Counted from the first letter of the stretch, positions 25,069-34,337 are shown. The stretch is DNA of 37,771 nucleotides from Paracoccaceae bacterium (GCA_018607905.1 JABBAP010000028.1:1-37771), one strand, 5' to 3'. Translations and numbers: made by a program. Notes: a model not told the origin generated them from the letters alone.

Positions 25069-26102
25069 TGTTGCACCGCGCATTTATGGTCTTAATGTTG
25101 ATCGGCCTTGCGGCCTGTTCTGGCCCAGAACGCATCGACCTTGTGCCAAAGGAGGCCCCAAACACAGACGAACGGCAAATCTTTATCGCCACAACACGTC
25201 AACCAGACGGTGCCCGCGATTTCTCCAGCAAACGTAACCCGCAGCTCAACTATGCGCGCTATGATGTGTCGATCCCGCCCGTGCACCAAGCAGGCCAAAT
25301 CGAATGGCCCCGACGCACCCCAAACCCAGCCACAGATTTTGTGACCAAGCGCATCATGCCCTACCCCACAGTTGCCGATTTTAGCGCTGCGCTTAACCGC
25401 AATCCTGCAAGGGACACGGGCACCGCGATCATCTATGTCCACGGCTATCTAACCTCTTTTGCCGAAGGCACCTATCGGCTCGCTCAGATCGCACATGACA
25501 GGAAAGATCCCGACACCACGATCCACTATTCATGGCCCGCCACCGAAAACGCGCTTGAATATGCCCGCGACCGCGACAGCGTTCTGTTTGCCCGCGACGG
25601 ACTAGAATCTTTGATCCGCACTGTCGCAAACCTAGGTTTTGGCAACATCGTTCTGGTGGCCCATTCGTTAGGATCAAGCCTTGTTGTTGAAACTTTGCGC
25701 CAGATTTCTCTCCAAGGAGAGACCGGCTTGATGCAACACATCGACGGCGTCATCCTTATCGCGCCAGACATCGACACAAAGGTGTTCGAATCCCAAATCA
25801 ACCGCATAACGCCCCTGCCCAAACCCTTCATCGTGTTTGGCAACGCAAACGACCGTGTCCTTCGTTTTTCTGCACTTTTGACAGGTCGCGCCAAACGCTT
25901 AGGCCAGTTGAACGATACAGAATCTCTGCGCAACAAAGGCATTCAATTTGTCGATATCTCTGTTGTGACGGACGGCGTGAACGGGCATTCCGTAGGCATC
26001 ACATCCCCAACCGTTTTGTCGATTTTGCGTGAATTGCCCAACCCCAACGCCGCGAACGATGTGCGAGTATTGCAACCCCGCGCACGTGCTTCGATACGCT
26101 AA
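25068..26102 (+). CDS. Alpha/beta hydrolase, predicted lipoprotein (DUF900-like)
   Basis: A 344-residue secreted hydrolase. The N-terminus M-L-H-R-A-F-M-V-L-M-L-I-G-L-A-A-C17 is a lipoprotein signal with lipobox L-A-A-C, so it should be attached to a membrane facing the periplasm. The alpha/beta-hydrolase core includes Y-V-H-G-Y (oxyanion region, about 123-127), nucleophile Ser200 in A-H-S-L-G, a probable Asp in I-A-P-D-I-D, and a late N-G-H-S as the His. This pattern fits the DUF900 esterase/lipase-like family. The substrate is unknown. It overlaps mtnP and the following SDR gene by one base each (TAATG), implying tight coupling. Confidence 0.88.
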   Translation: MLHRAFMVLMLIGLAACSGPERIDLVPKEAPNTDERQIFIATTRQPDGARDFSSKRNPQLNYARYDVSIPPVHQAGQIEWPRRTPNPATDFVTKRIMPYPTVADFSAALNRNPARDTGTAIIYVHGYLTSFAEGTYRLAQIAHDRKDPDTTIHYSWPATENALEYARDRDSVLFARDGLESLIRTVANLGFGNIVLVAHSLGSSLVVETLRQISLQGETGLMQHIDGVILIAPDIDTKVFESQINRITPLPKPFIVFGNANDRVLRFSALLTGRAKRLGQLNDTESLRNKGIQFVDISVVTDGVNGHSVGITSPTVLSILRELPNPNAANDVRVLQPRARASIR

Positions 26103-27373
26103 TGGCCCCTCCGCGCACAATCCTTCTTGGCGCAGACGGTTTTATTGGCCGCCACCTTGCCTATGGCCTGCGCGATTTGGGCCACACGGTTGTATGCGTC
26201 GCACGAAATCCTGCGGCTCTTGGCGCGATGGGGTTTGAAACCATCGCCGCAGATTTCACCGCCCCGCACGCACAGACCACCGAATTTTGGCAAAAACACC
26301 TGTCGACAGCCGATCATTTGGTCAATTGTGCAGGCCTGTTAAACGGCACCGACGCCGCGTTCCAAGCGGTGCACGTCACCACCCCAACCGCCGCTTACGC
26401 CGCACTGCCAAACGCTGCCACTTCAGTGCTTATCTCCGCCGTCGGCATCGACAGCCAAACTAAATTTGCCCGCTACCGCCGCGCTGGCGAAACGGCAGCG
26501 TTGGCGCATAACGTCGCTACCCTGCGTTGCGGATTGGTCCTCGCAAATACCTCTTACGGCGGCTCCTCCCTGATCCGCGCGCTCGCCGCACTGCCGTTTT
26601 TCACGCCCGTGCCAAGCGGCGCTGAACCCGCGTTCAACCCGATCCACGCAACCGACCTCGCAGCAGTGGTCGACGCGACCCTGCGCACCCCACCAACCAC
26701 AAACCCGATCGAGGTTGGCGGCCCAGAAACCATCACCCTGCGCGACATGCTATCGCATTACCGCACATGGCTCGGCCTGCCCAAAACACGGCTTGTCGCC
26801 ATCCCCAACCCGGCGATGCAGGCGCTTGGCTGGGTCGGTGATTTCTGCAAAATGGGCCCAATTTCACGCACCTCGCTCAAACAACTCAACGCAGGTGTTC
26901 TGGCCAACACAACAGCGATGAACACCGAAATAAACGCGCGCGCACGCGGCTTTTCAACCTTCGCAAACACCCGCCCCGTGGGCACGTCTGATCTCTGGCA
27001 CGCGCGGCTGTATTTCGCCAAACCCGCCACCCGATTGTGCCTCGCGTTTCTGTGGCTCTTCTCAGGCATCCTCGGCCTTTTGCTACCAGCGGATCAATTC
27101 CTCCCGCTCCTCAACACCCCGATCCCTGACACCGCCCTTGTGGCACTCGCACGCGCAGGTGGCGTCATGGACCTGCTCATCGCCGCCGCGCTCATTCGTG
27201 ATTGGCGACCCAAACAAATCACCCAACTGCAATTTGCAATGGTCGCCAGCTACACCGTTGCTTTCACGGTGTTAAACCCCGCTCTCTGGCTCCTCCCGCT
27301 CGGTGGTTTGCTCAAAAACATCCCCATCCTGATGCTGCTAATCTTGCACACACTCTTGCAGAAAGAACGATGA
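26102..27373 (+). CDS. SDR-type NAD(P)-binding protein fused to a DoxX-like membrane domain
   Basis: This 423-residue protein has an N-terminal extended short-chain dehydrogenase/epimerase-like domain with the nucleotide loop G10-A-D-G13-F-I-G16 and V-N-C-A-G-L-L-N-G, and an I-H-A-T-D-L-A stretch. From about residue 310 four hydrophobic segments form a DoxX-like membrane domain, so the protein is probably anchored to the inner membrane with its catalytic part in the cytosol. The usual Y-x-x-x-K is not clear: R-Y-R-R-A-G-E is seen where Y-x-x-x-K is expected, as in NDUFA9-like atypical SDRs. Starts by TAATG overlap and ends in an ATGA overlap with the DUF2269 gene. Confidence 0.88.
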   Translation: MAPPRTILLGADGFIGRHLAYGLRDLGHTVVCVARNPAALGAMGFETIAADFTAPHAQTTEFWQKHLSTADHLVNCAGLLNGTDAAFQAVHVTTPTAAYAALPNAATSVLISAVGIDSQTKFARYRRAGETAALAHNVATLRCGLVLANTSYGGSSLIRALAALPFFTPVPSGAEPAFNPIHATDLAAVVDATLRTPPTTNPIEVGGPETITLRDMLSHYRTWLGLPKTRLVAIPNPAMQALGWVGDFCKMGPISRTSLKQLNAGVLANTTAMNTEINARARGFSTFANTRPVGTSDLWHARLYFAKPATRLCLAFLWLFSGILGLLLPADQFLPLLNTPIPDTALVALARAGGVMDLLIAAALIRDWRPKQITQLQFAMVASYTVAFTVLNPALWLLPLGGLLKNIPILMLLILHTLLQKER

Positions 27374-27855
27374 TGGAACTTGATCTGTATTTGCTCACGA
27401 AATGGCTCCACACCCTGTCTTCTACCGTTTTATTTGGCACGGGGATGGGCACGGCCTTTCAGATGGTTTGGGCATGGCGCACGCAAAACCCCCAAACAAT
27501 CGCGCATGTCAGTTCGGGCGTTGTGATCGCGGATTGGCTGTTCACCACACCCGCTGGCATCATCCAACCGCTGTCAGGGTTCGCGCTGATTTACCTCCAA
27601 GGCTGGTCTCTCACCGAGCCGTGGTTGCTGGCGACTTACGCGCTCTATTTCCTCGCATTCCTCTGCTGGGCGCCCGTCGTTCACCTGCAAATCCGCATCC
27701 GCGATCTGGCCCGCATCAGTGCGCAAACCAACACGCCCCTGCCACCCGCCGCAACCCGCGCTTTTCGCATTTGGTTTGCGCTTGGCTGGCCCGCCTTCGC
27801 CGCCCTTGTGGCGGTGTTCTGGCTTATGATATCCAAACCCGACTTCGGCTTTTGA
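27370..27855 (+). CDS. DUF2269 family integral membrane protein
   Basis: The 161-residue product is a small polytopic membrane protein of the DUF2269 type. It begins M-M-E-L-D-L-Y-L-L-T-K-W-L-H-T-L-S-S, and has four hydrophobic stretches at about 5-30, 45-70, 80-105 and 130-155. The K-W-x-H near the start is characteristic of this family and of related heme-binding membrane proteins. Its ATG overlaps the SDR/DoxX stop by four bases, so both membrane proteins are probably made together and may form a complex. Function is unknown. An ATG one codon later is an equal start. Confidence 0.85.
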   Translation: MMELDLYLLTKWLHTLSSTVLFGTGMGTAFQMVWAWRTQNPQTIAHVSSGVVIADWLFTTPAGIIQPLSGFALIYLQGWSLTEPWLLATYALYFLAFLCWAPVVHLQIRIRDLARISAQTNTPLPPAATRAFRIWFALGWPAFAALVAVFWLMISKPDFGF

Positions 27856-27864
27856 AAGACCACC

Positions 27865-28398
27865 ATGACCAAATCCATCACCGACTACATTCGCACAATC
27901 CCTGATTTCCCGCACGAGGGCATCATGTTTCGCGATGTCACAACCCTGTTTGGCAACGCTGCGGGCTTCAAACTTGCCGTCGCCCAAATGGTGGACCTGT
28001 TCAAAGACCACAAAATCGACGCCATCGCAGGATTAGAAGCACGCGGTTTCATCATCGGCGGTGCGGTAGCCGAACGCCTGAATGTCGGCTTCATCCCCGT
28101 GCGCAAAGCGGGCAAATTGCCGGGCAAAACCATCGCTGAGGATTACACCCTAGAATACGGCACAGCGACAATCGAAATCCACGACGACGCGATTGAAGCA
28201 GGCGCAAAGGTGTTGCTGATCGACGACCTGATCGCAACGGGTGGCACGGCTGCCGCAGGCATCAAACTGATCGAACGGTTGGGCGGCGAAGTCATTCACG
28301 CCGCGTTCATCATCGATCTTCCAGATATTGGGGGCGCACAAATCATCCGCGACCTCGGCGTGCCCGTCACGTCCCTTTGCGCGTTTGAAGGTGACTAG
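27865..28398 (+). CDS. apt: Adenine phosphoribosyltransferase
   Basis: This 177-residue cytosolic enzyme converts adenine and PRPP to AMP. The N-terminus [16 protein letters not shown] is diagnostic of Apt, as are [10 protein letters not shown] and R-K-A-G-K-L-P-G. The PRPP loop is [14 protein letters not shown] at about 116-129. Length is normal. Last gene of the operon that contains mtnP, nine bases after DUF2269, so the two adenine-salvage steps share one transcript. The stop lies five bases from the convergent FAD oxidase gene. Confidence 0.97.
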   Translation: MTKSITDYIRTIPDFPHEGIMFRDVTTLFGNAAGFKLAVAQMVDLFKDHKIDAIAGLEARGFIIGGAVAERLNVGFIPVRKAGKLPGKTIAEDYTLEYGTATIEIHDDAIEAGAKVLLIDDLIATGGTAAAGIKLIERLGGEVIHAAFIIDLPDIGGAQIIRDLGVPVTSLCAFEGD

Positions 28399-28403
28399 CC
28401 CCG

Positions 28404-29816
28404 CTAGATTCGCGCCAAAATCACGTCAGGGTTCATAATCCCCAGCGGGTCCAGCGCCTCTTTGATCGCGCGCATTGCTGCCAATTTCACAGGGTCGCCG
28501 TATTTCTGCAAATCCGCCGCTTTTAGGCGTCCAATCCCGTGTTCGGCTGAAATTGAGCCATCATAGCTCTCCACCAGATCATGGATCACATCCATCACAC
28601 CACGTTTCAGATGCACCCAATCCGCCTTCGGCTCGCCCTTTGGCGGATAGACATTGTAATGCAAATTCCCATCGCCCAAATGCCCAAAACAGTTCAAACG
28701 CACATCGCCAAACTGTTTCACAGCCTCAAATCCCGCGTCAATAAACGCCGCAATCCGATCCTGCGGAATTGAAATATCATGGCTCGAAATCGCGCCAACC
28801 CGTTTGTTGGCCGCAGGAATGCTTTCGCGCACCGCCCAAAATGCATCCCGCTGCGCCGCCGATTGCGCCAAAACCACATCGCTGATTAAACCATCCTCCA
28901 GCGCCGTTTCCAAAACCGTGCCCATCCGCGTTTCCATATCGCCATTTGCGCCCGATCCAACCTCGGCCAGCACCATCCAATCGGGTGATCCGTCAAACGG
29001 GGTGCGCACCTCTGGCATGGTTTCGTGCAGAAAATCGAAGCCAACACCGTTCATCAATTCAAACGCGCTGACCAACCCATCAAGGCCCGCTTGCATCCGC
29101 GCCAGCAATTCCGCCGCCGCCGCTGGCCCTTCGACAATCGCAAAACACGTTGTCAATTCACTCGGCTTTTGCACCAGTTTCAGCACCGCCGCCGTTATAA
29201 CCCCGAGCGTCCCCTCAGAGCCGACCAGCAAGTTGCGCAGATCATATCCCGTGTTGTCTTTGCGCAGCCGTTTTAGCCCGTGATGGATCGACCCATCGGG
29301 CATCACGGCCTCAATCCCCAAACACAAATCACGCGCGTTGCCGTATCGCAAAACCTGCACGCCGCCCGCATTTGTTGCCAAATTTCCGCCGATCAAACAG
29401 CTGCCTTCGGATGCCAGCGACAACGGAAACATCCGTCCCGCGCCATCCGCTGCATCCTGCACAGCCGCCAGCGTCATGCCCGCCTCAACCGTGATCGTGT
29501 TGCCAACAGGGTCAACATGGCGCACGCCGTTCATCCGTTCCAGCGACAAAACCAACGGCACCACGCCGCTGTCCGCCACCTGCCCACCAACCAGCCCAGT
29601 ACCGCCGCCGTAAGGCATCACCGCCACGCGGTGCTCGCCGCAAAACTTCACAATATCAGAGACTTCGACCACATTTCGTGGCCGCGCCAAAACACCACCC
29701 GCACCCAGCACCATGCCGCGCGGCTCTTCTTGATAGCGCGGTTCCATCGGCGAAATCACATCAGGGATCGCAGCCGCAATCGCATTCAAAAAGGCATCAT
29801 CAGCAGGGTTCAACAT
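28404..29816 (-). CDS. FAD-binding oxidoreductase, D-2-hydroxyglutarate dehydrogenase/GlcD-like
   Basis: This 470-residue flavoprotein has the same two-domain plan as the gene at 20848 but belongs to another branch. The FAD-binding motif is M-P-Y-G-G-G-T-G-L-V-G-G-Q (about 92-104), then L-A-S-E-G-S-C-L-I-G-G-N-L-A-T-N-A-G-G and V-G-S-E-G-T-L-G-V-I-T; the C-terminus has C-F-G-H-L-G-D-G-N-L-H and S-A-E-H-G-I-G. The G-G-G-T-G-L form and G-N-L-A-T-N-A-G-G favour a D-2-hydroxyglutarate dehydrogenase-like or glycolate-type enzyme. AAGGAG stands 12 bases before the ATG. The electron acceptor and exact substrate are not deducible. Confidence 0.92.
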   Translation of the reverse strand: MLNPADDAFLNAIAAAIPDVISPMEPRYQEEPRGMVLGAGGVLARPRNVVEVSDIVKFCGEHRVAVMPYGGGTGLVGGQVADSGVVPLVLSLERMNGVRHVDPVGNTITVEAGMTLAAVQDAADGAGRMFPLSLASEGSCLIGGNLATNAGGVQVLRYGNARDLCLGIEAVMPDGSIHHGLKRLRKDNTGYDLRNLLVGSEGTLGVITAAVLKLVQKPSELTTCFAIVEGPAAAAELLARMQAGLDGLVSAFELMNGVGFDFLHETMPEVRTPFDGSPDWMVLAEVGSGANGDMETRMGTVLETALEDGLISDVVLAQSAAQRDAFWAVRESIPAANKRVGAISSHDISIPQDRIAAFIDAGFEAVKQFGDVRLNCFGHLGDGNLHYNVYPPKGEPKADWVHLKRGVMDVIHDLVESYDGSISAEHGIGRLKAADLQKYGDPVKLAAMRAIKEALDPLGIMNPDVILARI

Positions 29817-29872
29817 AGTGGGCGCTCCTTAACGCCAAACCTACCCTTGCGGCCAACCCGCCACAAGCGGTG

Positions 29873-30673
29873 CTATTCAAACTCCGTGTAAAATTGCGGC
29901 GGCATGATCATCACCGTGGGGCGCGCGGGCAACCGATCTTGGCTCATAATCAGCGTGCTGCCCTCTAGGCGCACAATATCAAACTCGTCGCGCATCCCCG
30001 AAAGAAACGCGCCCAACGTGGTTTCCCCAAACCAATGCATCGGCAAAACCACAGAGGCGCGAAACCGTTTCAACACCTTAACCATCGTGGGATGATCCAG
30101 CGTCATGCCCCCATCCACCGCCGCCATCACCACATCCAGCCGCCCAATTCGCGCAAATTGTTCATCCGTCGGTTCATGGTGCAAATGCCCCAAATGCCCA
30201 ATGCACAGGCCCGCCACTTCGAATATGAAAATCGAATTTCCGTCAGGTTCTTGGCCCGTAAACGCGCTGCGAATATCCGTTGTTACATTGCGGATCAGCA
30301 TTTCACCCAGCTCAATCTCGTGGCGCGCAACCCCGCCTTTTAGATCCCAACCGCGCAAAACATGCGGGATGCTGGCGTCAGGAAAATCGGTGTAATGGCT
30401 CGAATGGCCCTTGTTCATCGTCACGATATCAGGCGCTTTGTCGACCTTGCCAATGAACCCGTTGTAATCTGTCACCGCGCGCAATCCGCCAACAGTATCA
30501 ATCACATACACCGAATGATCAGCATAGGTGATCGACACCTCGTCCTTTTTCAAAGACGCGAAATGCACCCGCGCACCACTATCTGCAAACGCCAAACAAT
30601 GGCTCGGCGTTCGGGTCTGCGCACCCGCCATGCTGGTGGAAACAGCCAAAAGAAGACCTAGAAATTTCAGCAT
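29873..30673 (-). CDS. Secreted MBL-fold metallo-hydrolase (UlaG-like)
   Basis: A 266-residue protein beginning M-L-K-F-L-G-L-L-L-A-V-S-T-S-M-A-G-A-Q, a typical Sec signal peptide with probable cleavage after A-G-A, so it is periplasmic. The metallo-beta-lactamase fold is of the UlaG-like type: N-K-G-H-S-S-H-Y-T-D replaces the classical H-x-H-x-D-H, followed by G-H-L-G-H-L-H-H, a D-V-V-M-A-A-V-D-G-G strand and L-P-M-H-W-F. I moved the start to the ATG at 30673 because GAGGTG precedes it. The substrate is unknown. It diverges from the small unknown gene at 30767. Confidence 0.9.
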   Translation of the reverse strand: MLKFLGLLLAVSTSMAGAQTRTPSHCLAFADSGARVHFASLKKDEVSITYADHSVYVIDTVGGLRAVTDYNGFIGKVDKAPDIVTMNKGHSSHYTDFPDASIPHVLRGWDLKGGVARHEIELGEMLIRNVTTDIRSAFTGQEPDGNSIFIFEVAGLCIGHLGHLHHEPTDEQFARIGRLDVVMAAVDGGMTLDHPTMVKVLKRFRASVVLPMHWFGETTLGAFLSGMRDEFDIVRLEGSTLIMSQDRLPARPTVMIMPPQFYTEFE

Positions 30674-30766
30674 AAAACACCTCATCGATTCCAAATCGCT
30701 ATGCCCAGCCTACACCAATTTCCCAATTCTCTTGATCACAAATGCCAAACCGTGCAAGCACGCCTA

Positions 30767-31114
30767 ATGTATATCGAAATCATCAAACGCCCAAACGGCG
30801 AAGCGCCTGAATGGGTCCGCGATGCGTGGATCGGCCTGCGCCTGCCGCTCTATCACCATCTTCCTGTCACCAGCGAAATTCAGGGCGTGGTCACAGGGTC
30901 GCGCACGCGCCTTGGTGCGATGCTCTCGCGGCTCGTCAAACAGCCAGAAACCATGACTGGGTATTACGTGCATGCCAAAGGCGCGATTGAAATGCTTGCG
31001 GCTTACAATACCGAGGCCGCGAAATGGTGGGTCGATAACGCGCCCCACAGCCTTGTTGATGGTCAAGTTCTGATGTTTGAAACGCACGTTTGCGGCGACG
31101 TGTCTAACGGCTAG
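30767..31114 (+). CDS. Conserved-looking hypothetical protein
   Basis: The 115-residue product is not recognised. It has no signal peptide or membrane span; the sequence I-K-R-P-N-G-E-A-P-E-W-V-R-D-A-W-I-G near the start and W-W-V-D-N-A-P-H toward the end give it a compact, protein-like composition. I chose the ATG at 30767 because residues before it are of low quality; there is no good ribosome binding site, and a small CGTGC/GCACG inverted repeat sits at 30751-30762 just upstream. The stop overlaps the stop of the convergent acetyltransferase gene by four bases (CTAG). Confidence 0.65.
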   Translation: MYIEIIKRPNGEAPEWVRDAWIGLRLPLYHHLPVTSEIQGVVTGSRTRLGAMLSRLVKQPETMTGYYVHAKGAIEMLAAYNTEAAKWWVDNAPHSLVDGQVLMFETHVCGDVSNG

Positions 31115-31695
31115 CCCGCGTCTGTTTTGCCGCGCCGATCGCTGCGAATATTGGCGTATAAAACATGGGTGCGCCAGCGCCCTGCAATCTGCAAATAGCT
31201 TTGCGCCACGCCCTCATATTTGAACCCAGCCTTTTCCAACAGCCCCCGCGACGGCGTGTTTTCGGGCAAAGTAGCCGCCTCAACGCGGCTTAAATTCATG
31301 TGATGAAACGCGTAATGCACCACCGCTTGAATAGCGTCGTTCATATATCCCCTGCGCGCAAATTCGGACCCGATCCAATACCCCAGCGTGCCCGACATCG
31401 CAGGCCCTTGGCGAATATTATCGAGCGTGATCGCCCCCAAAAGCGCTTGATCTTCGCGCCGCACAATGAACAGCGGCACCCCTTTGCCCGCCTCATAGGT
31501 TTTGCGCGCCCAAAAAACCCGATTGCTAAACGCGCGTTTGGAAAAATGATCTGGCGCCCAAACAGGCTCCCACGGCTTTAGAAATTCCTCGCCGCTTTGG
31601 CGCAACGCCACCCACGGCAGATGATCGCCCATAATCGGCATGCGCAAAGTCACATGCTCGGCTTCGATCAGTACTTTGGGGCGTCTTTTAAACAT
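31111..31695 (-). CDS. RimJ/RimL-like GNAT acetyltransferase
   Basis: This 194-residue GNAT protein resembles the ribosomal-protein-alanine acetyltransferases RimJ/RimL. Features are V-T-L-R-M-P near the N-terminus, L-G-A-I-T-L-D-N-I, G-Y-W-I-G-S-E-F-A-R-R-G-Y-M (acetyl-CoA loop, about 108-121), and V-E-A-A-T-L-P-E-N-T-P-S-R-G-L-L-E-K-A-G-F, the classical final motif. The target may be ribosomal protein S5 but that is not certain from sequence. The ATG at 31695 gives the family N-terminus M-F-K-R-R-P. It follows the glycerate kinase gene after 31 bases on the same strand. Confidence 0.9.
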   Translation of the reverse strand: MFKRRPKVLIEAEHVTLRMPIMGDHLPWVALRQSGEEFLKPWEPVWAPDHFSKRAFSNRVFWARKTYEAGKGVPLFIVRREDQALLGAITLDNIRQGPAMSGTLGYWIGSEFARRGYMNDAIQAVVHYAFHHMNLSRVEAATLPENTPSRGLLEKAGFKYEGVAQSYLQIAGRWRTHVLYANIRSDRRGKTDAG

Positions 31696-31726
31696 GGCGC
31701 ACAGTATCCTGCATGGCGAAAGCGGG

Positions 31727-32950
31727 TCAAGATCGGCGCAGAAAAACCTGCACATCTGCAACATTTGTGCCCGTCGCGCCGATCACTAACAAATCACCAG
31801 CCGCCTGCAGCCCGTGATAGCTGTCATTGTTGGCCAAAACCTCATCAATCGACACGCCAGCCGCCGTCATTCGCGCCACGGTTTCCCCGTCCACCAAACC
31901 ACCCGCGGCATCCGTTGGCCCATCGCGCCCATCCGTGCCACCACTTAAAAACACCCAGTTCCCAGCCAGTCCTTGCGCCCCCTGCGCCACCCGCAAGGCC
32001 AATTCTTGATTGCGCCCACCGACGCCATCGCCTTGCAATTTCACGGTCGTTTCGCCACCAAAAATCAACGTGCAGTCGCCACGCGCGGCCCGCATCGCCG
32101 CCAAAATCTTCTCCGCCGCATCCGCCACATCACCCACCAGCGCATCGTCCACAATCACCGCGCGATCGCAGGCCGCAACCATCGCATCCAAACTCACGCG
32201 GTTCGACCCGACGATCTGATTTTGCGCCGCACGCGAAACTGGCACATCCGCGTCCATTTCCAAATGCGCCTTCACCGAAATGGGCATCGCCTCCCACGCG
32301 CCAGCCGCCTTCAAAACCGCCCGCGCATCGCGGTGGCTGCCCACGCGCCCCACCGTTGGCCCGCTCGCCACCACGCGCAAATCATCGCCAATCACATCCG
32401 ACAAGATCAAGGCCCGCACCGACGCCCCCGTCGCCGCCAACAACCCACCACCCTTGATGCGGCTCAAACACTGGCGCACCAAATTCATTTGGTTGATATC
32501 CATCCCAGACGCCAACAAAACCCCATTCGCCGCCTGTTTATCGCCTGCAGAAACACCCTCCACAGGCGCAATCGCCAACGCCGAACCACCCCCCGAAATC
32601 AGCGCTAAAACCTGATCCTCAGGCCCCAATCCCGCAACAGCATCCAGCACCGCAGCCCCCGCCACAACGCTCCCGTCACTTGGCACAGGATGTTCCCCGA
32701 CAATCACATCCGCCCCCGCAACTTCGCGGTAATTCTCGCCGTTTGTCACCACCAACGCGCGCACCGCATCCACATGCAACAACGCCTCCGCCATCATCGC
32801 CCCCGCCGCTTTGCCCAGCGCAATTACGCTCACACGCCCAACCACAGGTTCGCCGATCAACGCACGCCGAACAGCCCCCGCAGGATCAGCCGCATCAACA
32901 CCCGCCTGAAATATCGCCTTGGCCTCTGCCCGCAACGCCGCAACTTGCAT
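31727..32950 (-). CDS. Glycerate 2-kinase (MOFRL family)
   Basis: A 407-residue kinase that phosphorylates D-glycerate to 2-phosphoglycerate, linking glyoxylate or serine routes to glycolysis. The N-terminal domain has V-S-V-I-A-L-G-K-A-A-G-A-M and G-E-H-P-V-P, then L-I-S-G-G-G-S-A-L; the lysine in G-K-A-A is conserved for catalysis. The C-terminal MOFRL domain begins near 285 with N-Q-E-L-A-L-R-V-A and F-L-S-G-G-T-D-G-R-D-G-P-T-D-A-A-G. I chose the ATG at 32950 (M-Q-V-A-A-L-R) because GGGAG stands eight bases before it. Hydroxypyruvate or tartronate genes are not adjacent. Confidence 0.95.
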   Translation of the reverse strand: MQVAALRAEAKAIFQAGVDAADPAGAVRRALIGEPVVGRVSVIALGKAAGAMMAEALLHVDAVRALVVTNGENYREVAGADVIVGEHPVPSDGSVVAGAAVLDAVAGLGPEDQVLALISGGGSALAIAPVEGVSAGDKQAANGVLLASGMDINQMNLVRQCLSRIKGGGLLAATGASVRALILSDVIGDDLRVVASGPTVGRVGSHRDARAVLKAAGAWEAMPISVKAHLEMDADVPVSRAAQNQIVGSNRVSLDAMVAACDRAVIVDDALVGDVADAAEKILAAMRAARGDCTLIFGGETTVKLQGDGVGGRNQELALRVAQGAQGLAGNWVFLSGGTDGRDGPTDAAGGLVDGETVARMTAAGVSIDEVLANNDSYHGLQAAGDLLVIGATGTNVADVQVFLRRS

Positions 32951-33041
32951 GAAATTCTCCCTCATTGCGCCACCTTACCGCCACCACCAAAAACCACAAA
33001 CGCATCTTGCCCCTTTTCGCGTCATGCCCCACACTCGCCCC

Positions 33042-34331
33042 ATGCCAGACCAAGATAAAATCACCCGCCTCAACACAGAAATCGACGCACGCCGCGATGA
33101 TCTGATTGCACTAACCCAAGACCTCATCCGCATTCCAACCCTAAATCCGCCCGGTGAAAACTATCGCCTAATTTGCGAATATCTGGAAACCCGCCTCAAA
33201 CCACGCGGCTTTGAATGCGAGTTGATCCGCGCCCATGAAACCCCGGGCGACAGCGATAAATATCCCCGCTGGAACATCGTCGCACGGCGCAACGGCACGC
33301 ACGCTGGCGATTGCGTCCACTTCAATTCCCACACAGATGTGGTGGAACTTGGCCAAGACTGGACCCGCGATCCCTTCGGGGGTGAACTTGACGGCGACAA
33401 AATCTACGGCCGTGGATCATGCGACATGAAAGGCGGCCTCGCTGCCTCCATCATCTGCGCCGAAGCCTTCATCGACACCTTCCCCGAATTTGCAGGCGCC
33501 ATCGAAATATCAGGCACAGCAGATGAAGAAACCGGCGGTTTTGGCGGCGTCGCCTACCTTGCGGAAAAGGGCTATTTCAACCCCGAACGCGTGCAGCACG
33601 TCATCATCCCCGAACCCCTCGGCCTTGATTGCATCTGCTTGGGCCATCGCGGCGTTTGGTGGGCAGAAATCGAAACCAAAGGCAAAATCGCCCACGGTTC
33701 CATGCCATTCTTGGGCGATTGCGCCGTACGCCACATGGGCGCAGTGCTGTCAGAGATGGAAACCTCGCTCTATCCGCTCCTTGAAACCAAACGTACCGAC
33801 ATGCCCGTCATCCCCAAAGGCGCGCGTCAATCCACGCTGAACATCAACTCCTTCCACGGCGGCCAATCCGAACCCGAAGCAGGCTTCACAGGCCTGCCCA
33901 GCCCGATTGTCCCAGACAGCGCGCGCATGATCATTGATCGCCGCTTTCTGATCGAAGAAGATATCAACGACGTTCAACAAGAAATCACCGACGTGCTGGA
34001 AAAGGTAAAATCCGAGCGCAAAGATTTCCAATACGACATTCGCGAAATCCAACGGGTCATCCCAACAATGACAGCCAAAGACGCCCCCGTCGTCACCGCC
34101 GTCGCCGCCGCGATCCAAGCAACCCTTGGCAAACCCGCCGAATACGTCGTGTCCCCCGGCAGTTACGATCAAAAACACATCGACCGCATCGGCCATCTGA
34201 AAAACTGCATCGCCTACGGCCCCGGTATCCTGGAACTGGCCCATCAACCCGATGAATACGTCGAAGTGTCCGCGATGATCGACAGCGCCAAAGTCATGGG
34301 CCACTCGCTCATCGACCTTCTGCTCGAATAA
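33042..34331 (+). CDS. M20 family metallopeptidase (ArgE/DapE/Acy1 type)
   Basis: This 429-residue cytosolic enzyme belongs to the M20 peptidase/deacylase family. The two-metal site is visible as H-F-N-S-H-T-D-V-V (first His and catalytic Asp), Y-G-R-G-S-C-D-M-K-G-G (bridging Asp) and S-G-T-A-D-E-E-T-G-G (Glu pair); a later S-P-G-S-Y-D-Q-K-H supplies the final His. It resembles acetylornithine deacetylase/succinyl-diaminopimelate desuccinylase-like proteins. The reaction could be deacylation of an N-acyl amino acid, but its true substrate is unclear; the dapE/argE assignment is not made. The ATG at 33042 gives the best N-terminus; an ATG at 33024 is also possible. No ribosome binding site stands out. 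Confidence 0.92.
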   Translation: MPDQDKITRLNTEIDARRDDLIALTQDLIRIPTLNPPGENYRLICEYLETRLKPRGFECELIRAHETPGDSDKYPRWNIVARRNGTHAGDCVHFNSHTDVVELGQDWTRDPFGGELDGDKIYGRGSCDMKGGLAASIICAEAFIDTFPEFAGAIEISGTADEETGGFGGVAYLAEKGYFNPERVQHVIIPEPLGLDCICLGHRGVWWAEIETKGKIAHGSMPFLGDCAVRHMGAVLSEMETSLYPLLETKRTDMPVIPKGARQSTLNINSFHGGQSEPEAGFTGLPSPIVPDSARMIIDRRFLIEEDINDVQQEITDVLEKVKSERKDFQYDIREIQRVIPTMTAKDAPVVTAVAAAIQATLGKPAEYVVSPGSYDQKHIDRIGHLKNCIAYGPGILELAHQPDEYVEVSAMIDSAKVMGHSLIDLLLE

Positions 34332-34337
34332 ACCCGC

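Noticed and set aside
30751-30762. CGTGC-AA-GCACG palindrome immediately upstream of the 115-residue gene
   Set aside because: Only five pairs with a two-base gap; expected by chance at this frequency, no matching copy nearby.
33042-34331. Calling the M20 peptidase argE or dapE
   Set aside because: Metal-site motifs are shared by many M20 subfamilies; no arginine or lysine biosynthesis genes are adjacent.
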